Both the position numbers and the translations under genes were made by a program. The notes under the pieces were generated by a model. The model was given only the letters and a program-made list of their open reading frames with translations. It made no database searches and was not told where the DNA came from. A stretch of 64,000 nt of DNA from Haliscomenobacter sp. (GTDB lineage: Bacteria > Bacteroidota > Bacteroidia > Chitinophagales > Saprospiraceae), in NCBI GenBank assembly GCA_016707205.1, contig JADJHZ010000011.1:1-64000 (forward strand). The letters are read 5' to 3'. Below, piece by piece: positions 54,035-63,206 of the stretch (the first letter of the stretch is position 1; every line of letters begins with the position of its first letter).

Positions 54035-55261
54035 ATGAAAAAATGGCTTTTTTCCCTGCCCTTCCTTATCGGGGGCCCGCTTCTGGCGCAAACCAATATC
54101 GGGTTGGTGGCATACTACCCTTTCAATCAGGCGATCACCGATGCCACCGGCAACACGGCGAATGCCGGCTTTTTGACAAGTCCTCCGGAATACGGCTGCG
54201 GCATAACCGGAGAAGCGCTGAATTTCCGGGGCGGCGCCGATCAGATGCGCCTTTCCGGCCCGGTCAAGGAAGAGTTCGACACGGAAGATTTTACCGTAGC
54301 CTTTTACTTCCGGGTTTCCAGCACAGACGGCATTCAGTACTTGTTGTCCAAACGGCGCAAAGATTGCCTGCAGGATAACTCGTTTTATATCCGCTATCGC
54401 CCGGCAACGCGGAATATCAACGTAGTGCTAACGGAGAGCGCCGACCGCTTTGTGAATATTGTCAGCGAGCTGGAACAAGGCGTTTGCTGGTACCACGTGG
54501 CCGTCGTCCGGGATGCCGGCAACGTCAAACTGTATATCAACGGGAAGGTAGTGCAGGAGCAATCCACCTATGGCCGGATCGACCTGCGCAACGACGGAGA
54601 CATTCTCGTGGGCGGCAGCCCGTGTTATGGCGCAAACGAAACGCCGTTCAAAGGCTCAATGGAAGAACTTCGCTTTTACAACCGCGCCCTGCCCCGAAAC
54701 GAGGTGCAAAACCTCGCCCCTGCTCCCCCCGACCGGATCGCCACCGCAGACACCATCGTCTTTGCAGGAAATCCAGTGAACCTGACCTTGTCTTCTACTT
54801 GCGCCACCACGTTCCGCTGGTCGCCGGCCTTAGGCCTCGACGATCCAAACAGCGCTGCGCCTCAGTTTTCTTCCCTGTCCCCCGGCAACTTTTCCTTTCA
54901 AGTCCAGATGGGAGACGCCGCCTCTCCCTGCGTGGCCTTCGATTCTGTCCGTATTACCGTTATCGATCCCAATTCCCTGGATTGCGCAACAGCTTACCTC
55001 CCCAAAGCCTTTACGCCCAATGGCGACGGGCTTAACGACGGCTTTGGAATAAGCAACCCATACGCTATCCAGCAACTGAAAAGTTTTGAGATCTTCGACC
55101 GATGGGGCGCCAAAATGTTTTCCACCGCAAACCCCTTTGAACAATGGGACGGAACCTTCCAGGGCCAAGAAGTGAACCCCGGGGTTATGGTCTACCGGGT
55201 TCAGTTTACCTGCAACGGTGAGGAAAAGGTGAATACAGGAACGTTTATGATAATGAAATAG
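54035..55261 (+). CDS. LamG-domain surface protein with gliding-motility C-terminal sorting domain
   Basis: The 408-residue protein has a signal peptide (MKKWLFSLPFLIGGPLLAQ) and a LamG/concanavalin-like domain (about 25-225; VAYYPFNQAITDATGNT, VCWYHVAVVRDAGNVKLYINGK). A beta-sandwich linker follows. The type-B C-terminal domain contains FTPNGDGLNDGF, FDRWGAKMFS, PFEQWDGTF and NPGVMVYRVQF. This sorting domain directs proteins through the type IX secretion system. The start at 54035 puts the signal peptide first. It converges on the giant SprB-repeat gene through TAGACGT repeats. Confidence 0.92.
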   Translation: MKKWLFSLPFLIGGPLLAQTNIGLVAYYPFNQAITDATGNTANAGFLTSPPEYGCGITGEALNFRGGADQMRLSGPVKEEFDTEDFTVAFYFRVSSTDGIQYLLSKRRKDCLQDNSFYIRYRPATRNINVVLTESADRFVNIVSELEQGVCWYHVAVVRDAGNVKLYINGKVVQEQSTYGRIDLRNDGDILVGGSPCYGANETPFKGSMEELRFYNRALPRNEVQNLAPAPPDRIATADTIVFAGNPVNLTLSSTCATTFRWSPALGLDDPNSAAPQFSSLSPGNFSFQVQMGDAASPCVAFDSVRITVIDPNSLDCATAYLPKAFTPNGDGLNDGFGISNPYAIQQLKSFEIFDRWGAKMFSTANPFEQWDGTFQGQEVNPGVMVYRVQFTCNGEEKVNTGTFMIMK

Positions 55262-55346
55262 ACCTTAGCGGTTAGACGTTGGACGTTAGACGTCAAATCT
55301 CCAGAATCTAACAATCTAACGTCTAACGTCTAACAGCCAACGTCTA
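55259..55346. repeat. TAGACGT repeats joined to both converging stop codons
   Basis: On the + strand TAGACCT, TAGCGGT, TAGACGT, TGGACGT and TAGACGT begin at the stop codon (55259). On the minus strand TAGACGT, TGGCTGT, TAGACGT, TAGACGT and TAGATTG begin at the other stop (55346). The arms are complementary around a loop of 15-20 bases. Confidence 0.85.
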
Positions 55347-58300
55347 TCTAATTAGGGTCACATCCCCCCGGTACAGCAGGGTAACATTGTCGAGGAATTC
55401 GATTTCGATCAAATATACATAGACGCCTGCGGGGGCTTTTTCCCCTCGTACTTTGCCATCCCACAATGGAGCGCCGCTCAGGCAATCGGGGCCAATAGCC
55501 TCCGATTCAAAAATCTGGCCGCCCCAACGGTCAAACACCCGGGCAAATTTGACCCTGGTCACCCCTTTACAGGCAAAGAGCCTGAATTCGTCGTTCCGCC
55601 CATCGCCATTTGGGGAAAAGATATTGGGAATATACACATTTCGGTTGCGGTCCAACTCGACAAATACCTTGCCGGCAGCCGTACAACCGTTGACGTCCAC
55701 CACCGTTAAGGAGAATTCCTGATCGTCCAGCAGATTAATTACCAACGGGTTCTGAATAGCTGCGGAAGACAGGAACTCCCTTGGGCTCCAGATAAAAGAA
55801 TCAATGGGAAGGGAAGCGGTAATGATTGGATCGAGTGTAGTAGTCGAGTCGCCGAGTTCTACGACGATTTCGGAGGGATCAAAAGTAACGGTCAGCTCTT
55901 CCGGTTGGTTGACGGTCAGGGTATCGGTATAGGTACACCCCAGGGGATCTTCGATGGTCACCAGAACGTCGCCGGCAAAAATAGTGGCTGGCTGGTTCGG
56001 TGGGAAACTCAACCCGCTGTTATTCACCATAAAGGTATAGTCCAGTAAACTACTCCCATTTCCCCCATAGATCGTGTCGATATTTAACGTAGTCGATTCT
56101 CCGAAGCAGCGGGGCTCCAAAGGAGTAACGATCATCACCACGATGGGTTCAGGCTCCAGGATGGAGTAATTGAGCGTATCCTGGCACCCTTTCGAATCGG
56201 TGATCGTCACGGAGTAGTCTCCTGCCCGAAGTTCCACCGCTTCCGCAGAATTGGAGGGCGCTACCCCATCCGACCAGGTGAAGGGGTTGAGGCCAAGGGG
56301 GTTGATGCTATCCTGGGTATTCACCAGCACGGCAATCCGGCCTTCTCTTCCCCCATTGCAACGGGCGTTATTGGTATTTGCCGGGTCGATCGACAATGTA
56401 AGGGCTGCCGGTTCACGGAGGTTAAACGGCGCTTCTTTAGGGCAATTATTGCCGTCGGTGATCCGGATGGTATAGATTCCAGCTGGCAGATTGCTAATTT
56501 GCGGGGTCACGCCGCCGGTCTCCAGCCAAAGGTAGTCGTAGTTCGGAGTTCCTCCGGTTACTTGAACGGCGATCTGCCCATCGGCGCCCCCGTTACAGCT
56601 TACCGGTTCGGCAATAAAGCCGATTTGGATTTCATCCGGGCTTGGAATCGAAACGGTATCGGTAAATCGGCAGAAGTTGGAATCCACCACAATCAGCGAA
56701 TTTTCCCCGCCGCAAAGCTGGAGGGCTCTGGAGGAATTGGTATTGGCCAGCATTTCCCCGCTGCTCCAGAAAAATTCAAATCTACCGGTAGCGCCATTGG
56801 AATAACTGGCGGTTGCGGTGAGCGCACCGTCGCAAACGTCTTCAAAACAGCTTACGGAAACGGTGTCGGAAAAGAGTACCTGAATACCCGGCGGATCGGA
56901 AACCTGAATCGACCCGGTGACGCCAGGGCAGTTATTGGCATCCGTAACGGTAAAGGCGAACGTACCGGCGGTTAGCCCCGGACGAAGCGGGAAAAAGGTG
57001 GTATCGCTATCCGGCGTCGCAGCCCAGATGTAGGTGTACGGACCGGTACCTCCTCCAGCGGAGATAACCGCCTGCCCGGTCGCTTCGCCCGGGCACCGGG
57101 GCGATTGAATCTGGGTGCTGTCGATACGCAACGGCGCCGGCGCAACGACCTGAGCGGTATCTATGGTTCGGCAGCCATCGGCAGCCAGAATGGTTAGAAT
57201 ATATTCTCCGGGGCTCAGGCCGGAAATCGCAGTCCCGGTGGCGCCATTGCTCCATTCATAAGCGATAATCGCAGCGCCGCCTTCGCTGGCAGTTACCTGA
57301 AGTTGACCGTTTGCGTCGGAAGAACAGTTAAGGGTATCGTTGGGAAGACTAACAATTTGAGGGGGGGTAGGCGCCATGATCGTAACCGGAAACAGCGTCT
57401 CGCAATCGTTGTTATCCAACACGCGCAAATCGTAATTGCCGGCAGTTAAATTCGTCGCTACCGAGTCGGTTTGCCCATTGCTCCAGATTAACCGGTAGGG
57501 CCTGGTTCCTCCGGAAACGCTTACCGCGGCGCGACCGTCGTTGCCCACGACACAACTTTCATTGACTAACTCCACGAGGGCGACATCCAGAGGTTCTGGT
57601 TCCCGGATGAAAAGGGTATCCGTCACCTGGCAGCCCAGGGGATCGCTGTCTCGCATCGTTACAATAAACGTTCCGGCGCAAAGATTGGCGATGGTGCTGC
57701 TCGTATTGGTATTTGAAGGTGCGCCCGGAACATTGCCCGTCCAGGTAAACGTGTAGGGAAGCGCAGGAACAGCCCCCGAGGTATTGCCATTCACCGTGAT
57801 CTCCCCATCGCAAAGACCGTTACAGGTCACCTGCGTCAGCAGCGAATCGACCGATAATATTTTTCTGGCGCCTACGGAGAAGCAGCGTTGTATTTCGCAG
57901 CCGTTATCATCCGAAACCGTGACGCAGTATTCGCCCGATCCCAGGGAGGTCAGGGTAGAGGAAGTCCCCTGGGTCGTAACCGGAGCGCCGTTGACCAGCC
58001 AGGAGAAGGTGTACCGGCCGGTAGTTGAAGTAAACCCGCCGGAAGCGTTGAGCAAAATCGATCCATCGGCAACCCCCGAGCAGGTAGCATTGGTAATGGC
58101 CGGGTTCAGGACGATGGGCGCAGGTTGGGACAAGTTGGTGCTCGCCTCTGAGGAACAACCCGCTGAATTGGTGACGGTGACTGCGTAAAATCCGCCGGGG
58201 ATACTATCCAGGCGGTCGGCAGAAATTCCGGGAACGCTCCAGCGGAAAACGTATTCCGGGCCCGGGTTAGGTTGCGGAACGGCGTCGATCAGGATCTCTG

Positions 58301-59999
58301 CCCGGATCGATCCGTCCGAATACCCAAAACAGCTTGGATCTTTTTCGATCATTCGGACAGCCAAAATAGGCGGCTCGAGCACTTCCACGGTATCGATAGC
58401 CGTGTTCTGAACCGGCGTTTGCGCATCGCGCACTTGTACCTGATACCTCCCTGCCGCCCGGTTGGGAATGGTCAGCATCCCTCCGGAAGCGGGAATCGTG
58501 CCCGTACCGCTATCTGCGGAGAGAGGCGGGATGCTCCGCCAACTGATGGCATAAGGGGGTACCCCATTGGCAACGGTAATGGTGAATGCCCCGTTTGCCC
58601 CCCCATCGCAACTTACACTGTCTTGCTTCAGGTCCAGGAACAACACATCGGCGGAGACGTTAATCTGACCGCTGCTGAGAATGAACCCGAGGGGCCGGGG
58701 TTCAGGGGTGCCAACAGTTTCTTCCGGGATGGCAGAAGGAAGAATTTGAAGCGGGCTGCTTTGGCCAAAATTTCCGGTCACCACAAAACAAAGTTGGAAC
58801 ACGCTTTCTCCGTTATTCAGAGTGACGCCGGAAAAGGTAGGGTCGAGCCAGGACAAATTCAGCCTGGAATTGCCGGTAAGGCTAATACTCCCCGGGCCAA
58901 GCCCGTTCATCTTGCCATTGTAGTTGCGCACTCCGGTAAATTCGACCACCGTCGTATCCCAGGCAAAGTCCATTTCCAGAGCGCCGACATTGGTAAAGCC
59001 CAGGGCGGTCAAATCGACACAAACCGAATCGGCAGGACGGGCATTCAGGAAAGGCAAGGAGAATGAAACGGCATTGCACCCGGACATGTTCACCGTGAAT
59101 CTGGCCTCGCAACTTTTTCCGTCCTCTACAATAATCGTATACGATCCCGGCTGGGGCACAAAAAAACGGATGGAGTCTCCATGGCCCAAAACGCCAGGCG
59201 TAAGTACCCTGCCGGTAATGTCCGGATCGCTGTTCAAAAAGATCCGCGCCGAATAAGACGTCAGGGTATCGAATTCCGGCAAGCCTCCCCGGGCTACAAA
59301 AGAGCCTTGGCATCCTTGGCCATTGAGGTTTGTGTTGATGTTGCTTTCGGCAATCGGATTGAGGTATACCACCTGGAAAGCGGCGTTGGGGTTGACGTTA
59401 ACGCAGGGGCCGGCTTCTCCGGTAGTGGGGTCGGGCTCGTAGGCCGAATTGGCAAAATCGTCTATGGTTATAGGAGCAAACCAAAAGGCCACCGGCCGGC
59501 CGGCATTGTAGGCGCTTTGGTATAGGCCCCGGTTAAAGAGACCCAGATTTCCGCCCGGTGTGCCGTCGGTAGTGATCCAAATGCCCTTGGATTGGTTTAC
59601 CGGTTGCCCATTCACGATGATGGGGCTGGTTTTGTTCAGGCAGCTATCGCCCAGGATGGCGCTCAGCGTCGGGCCGGTCACGGTAGGAAGGCAATCATAA
59701 AGCGCATAGCGGATACCTGCAGGAGAGAAACCATCCGGATCGCCGCTAAGGTTTTCATCTCCATTGTGAAGGATCTGCAGCGAGTCGTTATAGCATAGAT
59801 ACACCAGCTTGTTGGTGATGGAATTGCTCTGGCCGGTAAAAGGGCCAAACCGCACCGTGCCGGCCTGATTCACACAGGCCATGCGGGGCTGGATGACACG
59901 GACCCCCAGTTTGCCTTTGACCACTATATTTCCAGGTGTTTGACCCGGTAATGCAAAAGCGGCCAATACAATAGCTAGGGTTAAAAATGGCTTGATCAT
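55344..59999 (-). CDS. Giant secreted adhesin-like protein: cohesin-like domain, about ten SprB-type repeats, T9SS sorting domain
   Basis: About 1551 residues with a signal peptide (MIKPFLTLAIVLAAFALPG). After an N-terminal region comes a cohesin-like module (FLNARPADSVCVDLTALGF ... SLTGNSRLNLSWLDPTFSG). Then about ten SprB-type repeats follow (for example VSCDGGANGAFTITVANGVPPY, VSCNGGADGQIAVQVTGGTPNY). The end is the sorting domain: NIFSPNGDGRNDEFRLFACKG, FDRWGGQIFESE, PLWDGKVRGEKAPAGVYVYLI. SprB is the mobile gliding adhesin in Flavobacterium. Here gliding or attachment is inferred. The start at 59999 is chosen over 60008 for the signal peptide. Confidence 0.92.
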   Translation of the reverse strand: MIKPFLTLAIVLAAFALPGQTPGNIVVKGKLGVRVIQPRMACVNQAGTVRFGPFTGQSNSITNKLVYLCYNDSLQILHNGDENLSGDPDGFSPAGIRYALYDCLPTVTGPTLSAILGDSCLNKTSPIIVNGQPVNQSKGIWITTDGTPGGNLGLFNRGLYQSAYNAGRPVAFWFAPITIDDFANSAYEPDPTTGEAGPCVNVNPNAAFQVVYLNPIAESNINTNLNGQGCQGSFVARGGLPEFDTLTSYSARIFLNSDPDITGRVLTPGVLGHGDSIRFFVPQPGSYTIIVEDGKSCEARFTVNMSGCNAVSFSLPFLNARPADSVCVDLTALGFTNVGALEMDFAWDTTVVEFTGVRNYNGKMNGLGPGSISLTGNSRLNLSWLDPTFSGVTLNNGESVFQLCFVVTGNFGQSSPLQILPSAIPEETVGTPEPRPLGFILSSGQINVSADVLFLDLKQDSVSCDGGANGAFTITVANGVPPYAISWRSIPPLSADSGTGTIPASGGMLTIPNRAAGRYQVQVRDAQTPVQNTAIDTVEVLEPPILAVRMIEKDPSCFGYSDGSIRAEILIDAVPQPNPGPEYVFRWSVPGISADRLDSIPGGFYAVTVTNSAGCSSEASTNLSQPAPIVLNPAITNATCSGVADGSILLNASGGFTSTTGRYTFSWLVNGAPVTTQGTSSTLTSLGSGEYCVTVSDDNGCEIQRCFSVGARKILSVDSLLTQVTCNGLCDGEITVNGNTSGAVPALPYTFTWTGNVPGAPSNTNTSSTIANLCAGTFIVTMRDSDPLGCQVTDTLFIREPEPLDVALVELVNESCVVGNDGRAAVSVSGGTRPYRLIWSNGQTDSVATNLTAGNYDLRVLDNNDCETLFPVTIMAPTPPQIVSLPNDTLNCSSDANGQLQVTASEGGAAIIAYEWSNGATGTAISGLSPGEYILTILAADGCRTIDTAQVVAPAPLRIDSTQIQSPRCPGEATGQAVISAGGGTGPYTYIWAATPDSDTTFFPLRPGLTAGTFAFTVTDANNCPGVTGSIQVSDPPGIQVLFSDTVSVSCFEDVCDGALTATASYSNGATGRFEFFWSSGEMLANTNSSRALQLCGGENSLIVVDSNFCRFTDTVSIPSPDEIQIGFIAEPVSCNGGADGQIAVQVTGGTPNYDYLWLETGGVTPQISNLPAGIYTIRITDGNNCPKEAPFNLREPAALTLSIDPANTNNARCNGGREGRIAVLVNTQDSINPLGLNPFTWSDGVAPSNSAEAVELRAGDYSVTITDSKGCQDTLNYSILEPEPIVVMIVTPLEPRCFGESTTLNIDTIYGGNGSSLLDYTFMVNNSGLSFPPNQPATIFAGDVLVTIEDPLGCTYTDTLTVNQPEELTVTFDPSEIVVELGDSTTTLDPIITASLPIDSFIWSPREFLSSAAIQNPLVINLLDDQEFSLTVVDVNGCTAAGKVFVELDRNRNVYIPNIFSPNGDGRNDEFRLFACKGVTRVKFARVFDRWGGQIFESEAIGPDCLSGAPLWDGKVRGEKAPAGVYVYLIEIEFLDNVTLLYRGDVTLIR

Positions 60000-60295
60000 G
60001 CGTAGCATACGTTAAAGTTTCAAATCAGGATAGCCGGCTTTTCGGGAGGCGCTCCCTCCGGAAAGCCCTGGATGTTTTTTCGTTTTTGCCTAAGGGTGAA
60101 ATTCTATCGCCGGCCCTTCGGCGGCAAAGGGTTGGCCATGAGTTCCCTTGAAAATAATCCCGGGCTGGAACCTAAAAATCGGTATAGACCTTCCGAAGTG
60201 GAAAACGCCGCTGGCTTTCAAATATTGCCGTTTTCCCAAATTCCTCTCCGGCCGCAGCAAAATAAAAAGCGTATTTAACCGCAAGGGGCGTTCCG

Positions 60296-61561
60296 CTAAA
60301 AAAGACGGAAAGCGCCAGGCGCCACCGGATCTCCGTTGAGGAGTACCGTATCGATCCAGTCGGTACCAAAAGCGTACGGCAGATACGCCAGAGCGGACGC
60401 GGGTTGGGTAATAATCAGGTTGGCAAATTGGCCGGGGGCGATGCTGCCCGCCAGGTCCTGAACCTCCATAGCATAAGCCCCGTTGAGGGTAGCCGCCTGG
60501 ATGGCTTCTTCCGGCGTCATACCCATTTGGGTGCAGGCAAGCGTCAGAACGAGCGGCATACTCCCGGAAGGAGAAGACCCCGGGTTAAAATCAGTGGCCA
60601 GGGCAACCCCCATTCCAGCATCGATCAGTTGCCGGGCCGGCGGGTAGGGGTCGTTCAGAAAAAAAGGCGCGGAAGGAAGCAGCGTCGGTATGACCGTACT
60701 GGACGCCAAATCCGTTATATCTTCCTTCGTCATCACCTCCAGGTGATCTACGGACAAGGCGCTATGCCGTATCGCCGTTTGTACTCCTCCGATGCTATGG
60801 AACTGATTGACGTGAATTTTCCCTTTTAACCCCCATCGCGCTCCTGCATCCAGTATCCGGCCGGTCTCTTCGGGAGTAAAAAAGCCTTTTTCGCAAAAAA
60901 CATCCAGATAATCGGCTAGTTGTTCATGAGCTACCGCAGGAATCCAGGCTTCTATCAACTGCCGGATGTAATCCGATCTCCGGGAACGAAATTCCAACGG
61001 CAAGGCATGCGCTCCTAAAAAGGTGCTTTTGATAAGCATGCCACTTTTTTCTTTCAGCCGGCGGATCACCCGAAGCATTTTGAGTTCGGCTTCCAGGTTT
61101 AGCCCATACCCGCTTTTGATCTCGATTGCTCCGGTTCCTTTTCGCCGGACTTCCTGAAGCCGCTCCCAGGACACCTCAAAAAGCGCCTCCTCCGGCATCT
61201 CATTCAGTCGACGGGCGGAGTTCAGGATGCCTCCGCCTCTTTGCGCAATTTCTTCATAGCTCAAACCCTGAATCCGGCCGACAAACTCGCTTTCCCGGGT
61301 CGCGGCAAATACCAGATGGGTGTGGGAGTCGCACCAGGCAGGGAGAACCAGACGGCCTACCGCATCGACCTTTCTGGCATCCGGAATGTCCGGACATTCC
61401 GACTGTGGGCCAAAGGCTTTCACAACCGGGCCTTCCACCCACAAATAGGCGTTCTCAATGACCGGGAGCTGGCACATCGCTTCCCCTTTGGCCATAGGGC
61501 GGCAGCCGGACGGGTCAACGCCGGCCAGAATCCGAATATTCTGGATCAGGATATGGGACAT
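60296..61561 (-). CDS. hutI: Imidazolonepropionase
   Basis: HutI opens the imidazolone ring in histidine breakdown. The 421-residue protein shows the metal-site HTH (H80 and H82 in CDSHTHLVF), GTGAIEIKSGYGLNLEAELKMLRV, STFLGAHALP, HVNQFHSIGG and ATDFNPGSSPSGSMPLVL. Its length matches family members. HutH, HutU and HutG are not in the window. The 290 bases between it and the adhesin gene contain only a small GGGAG/CTCCC hairpin near 60044-60056 and no supported gene. Confidence 0.95.
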   Translation of the reverse strand: MSHILIQNIRILAGVDPSGCRPMAKGEAMCQLPVIENAYLWVEGPVVKAFGPQSECPDIPDARKVDAVGRLVLPAWCDSHTHLVFAATRESEFVGRIQGLSYEEIAQRGGGILNSARRLNEMPEEALFEVSWERLQEVRRKGTGAIEIKSGYGLNLEAELKMLRVIRRLKEKSGMLIKSTFLGAHALPLEFRSRRSDYIRQLIEAWIPAVAHEQLADYLDVFCEKGFFTPEETGRILDAGARWGLKGKIHVNQFHSIGGVQTAIRHSALSVDHLEVMTKEDITDLASSTVIPTLLPSAPFFLNDPYPPARQLIDAGMGVALATDFNPGSSPSGSMPLVLTLACTQMGMTPEEAIQAATLNGAYAMEVQDLAGSIAPGQFANLIITQPASALAYLPYAFGTDWIDTVLLNGDPVAPGAFRLF

Positions 61562-61638
61562 AACGAGACAACTAATGGATCATCCCGGGTATTCACCCGT
61601 TGCCTTTTCTTTATCTACTTAGCCTTCCGAATCCCATG

Positions 61639-62463
61639 TCAAGGTTTGGGCAGTTCCCGGACATAGCCCTTCTGCCCCTCTTGCTGAAGCTGGGCCAAAA
61701 ACAGGTTGGCTTCCTCCATACTGCGAAAATAGCCCACGATAACCTTAAAAAAGGTAGGTTGCTGAGGCTGTACATCTTCCAGGATGCGAGAAGGCAACTG
61801 GTATTTCTTTTCCATGTCCAGCCGGCTCCGGTTGGCATTTTCATAGCTGCTGAACGCCCCTGTTTGTACCCCAAAAAATCGCTGCGTTCTTATTGGCGAA
61901 GGAATGGGGGCAACCGGTTCAGACAGAAACGGCGCCGATGGAGTAGAAACCTTCTCCGGGATCAGCGCCGGTTTATTCAGATGGCTGGTCAGCGCGGCAG
62001 GAGTAGTGGGACCAGACGAAGCAGGGCGTTGTTGAACCCTTTTTTGGGGCGAAGTATACCGGAAAAGGACCTGTAACATACGCTCGGGCCCCATGGACTC
62101 CTGGAATCGCCCTACGAGTTCGCCCGCTGCGTCAAAAACCAGCAACGTAGGAAGGTAATTCACCTGAAAGGCTTCTTTGTCATGTAGACCGGATTGCTCA
62201 TCTACGTCGATCTTTACCGCCACAAATTCTTTGTTGATAAACGAAGCCAAGGCGTAATCCGTAAACGTATTTTTTTCCATCCACTGGCATGGCATACACC
62301 AACTCGCCGTAAAATGCGCCACCAGTGGTTTGTTTTGCTTCACTGCCTGCTCCCTGGCTTCCCGGAGCCGCACAGATAAAAATTGTATCCCTTCAGTGGG
62401 AGGATCGGCTGCATTCCCGAGAAAAGGGAGCGCCACTAACAACGTGGTTAATTTCAAGTTCAT
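61639..62463 (-). CDS. Exported thioredoxin-like protein with C-terminal SPOR domain
   Basis: The 274-residue protein has an N-terminal segment that may serve as a signal peptide (MNLKLTTLLVALPFLGNAA). A thioredoxin fold follows with the active site CMPC in FTASWCMPCQWME and the cis-proline YLPTLLVF. After a Pro/Ser linker comes a SPOR domain (FFGVQTGAFSSYENANRSR to GYFRSMEEANLFLAQLQQEG). SPOR binds septal peptidoglycan, so the oxidoreductase may act at the division site. The start at 62463 is chosen for the signal-like segment. This fusion is uncommon in my experience. Confidence 0.85.
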   Translation of the reverse strand: MNLKLTTLLVALPFLGNAADPPTEGIQFLSVRLREAREQAVKQNKPLVAHFTASWCMPCQWMEKNTFTDYALASFINKEFVAVKIDVDEQSGLHDKEAFQVNYLPTLLVFDAAGELVGRFQESMGPERMLQVLFRYTSPQKRVQQRPASSGPTTPAALTSHLNKPALIPEKVSTPSAPFLSEPVAPIPSPIRTQRFFGVQTGAFSSYENANRSRLDMEKKYQLPSRILEDVQPQQPTFFKVIVGYFRSMEEANLFLAQLQQEGQKGYVRELPKP

Positions 62464-62493
62464 GAGATTACGGTTTAGGGATTCTACGTGTTG

Positions 62494-62501
62494 CAAACAT
62501 A
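62494..62501 (-). promoter_or_regulatory. Candidate -7 element TATGTTTG of the thioredoxin-SPOR gene
   Basis: This matches TAnnTTTG on the minus strand, 31 bases before the start. A TTTG exists only 15 bases upstream, closer than usual. Confidence 0.4.
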
Positions 62502-62520
62502 AGAAAAAAAAGAATGCAAA

Positions 62521-62569
62521 GTTAGACGTTGGGCTTTAGACGTTAGACCTTAGACGGTGGACGGCTCAA
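62521..62569. repeat. GTTAGAC heptad tract between divergent genes
   Basis: GTTAGAC, GTTGGGC, TTTAGAC, GTTAGAC, CTTAGAC, GGTGGAC and GGCTCAA: six to seven units with drift, belonging to the TAGACGT family. Confidence 0.75.
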
Positions 62570-62573
62570 AGAA

Positions 62574-62653
62574 ACTCCCTACTCCCTGCTTCCTGCTCCC
62601 TGCTTCCCTGCTTCCCTGCTTCCCTGCTCCCTGCTCCCTGCTCCCTGCTCCCT
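62574..62653. repeat. CTCCCTG array with both 7- and 8-base units
   Basis: ACTCCCT twice, GCTTCCT, GCTCCCT, then GCTTCCCT three times (8 bases) and GCTCCCT four times. It lies between the divergent thioredoxin and phosphatase genes. Confidence 0.85.
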
Positions 62654-62744
62654 GCTAATCCCTAAAATAAACTCTTTCCAATAAAAATTCGTTACCAAAC
62701 AAAACCGACGAGTAAGAAATACCCGAAATGAAAATCGCTATTGC

Positions 62745-63206
62745 ATGAAAATCCTGATGGTTTGCCTTGGTAATATTTGCAGGTCGCCGCTGGCGGAAGG
62801 TATCATGAAAACCAAACTCCTTGAGCGGGGTTGGCCCTGGCGGGTGGATTCGGCAGGCACGGGGTCCTGGCATATTGGGGATTTGCCCGACCCCCGGTCT
62901 ATCTCCATCGCGCGCAAACACGGGATCGACATTACAGACCAGCGGGCAAGGCAGTTCACCCGACACGATTACGACGCCTTTGATTTGATTTTTGCCATGG
63001 ACAGGCAAAACTACCAGGACATCCTCCGGTTGGCCCCTAATGCCCAAAGCCGGGAAAAAGTCCGCCTTATTCTGGAAGCGGCCCGTGGGCAACGCCAGGA
63101 AGTACCGGATCCGTATTATGACGACCAGGGGTTTGAGCAGGTCTATCGCATGCTGGATGATGCCTGCGAAAAGATCCTGCTCCAACTGCGCCCTCCAATC
63201 GCTTAA
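62745..63206 (+). CDS. Low-molecular-weight protein tyrosine phosphatase
   Basis: The 153-residue protein has the P-loop CLGNICRS with nucleophile Cys7 and Arg13, directly after MKILMV, and the general acid Asp122 in PDPYYDD. These enzymes remove phosphate from tyrosine in proteins; a related group reduces arsenate but has other cysteines, not seen here. It may oppose a tyrosine kinase that controls polysaccharide export, but no such kinase is in the window. Its last four bases overlap the convergent gene. Confidence 0.92.
   Translation: MKILMVCLGNICRSPLAEGIMKTKLLERGWPWRVDSAGTGSWHIGDLPDPRSISIARKHGIDITDQRARQFTRHDYDAFDLIFAMDRQNYQDILRLAPNAQSREKVRLILEAARGQRQEVPDPYYDDQGFEQVYRMLDDACEKILLQLRPPIA

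Noticed and set aside
60072..60284. Short open frames on both strands between the adhesin and hutI genes
   Set aside because: No ribosome-binding site, no family pattern and overlapping antisense frames of the same length.
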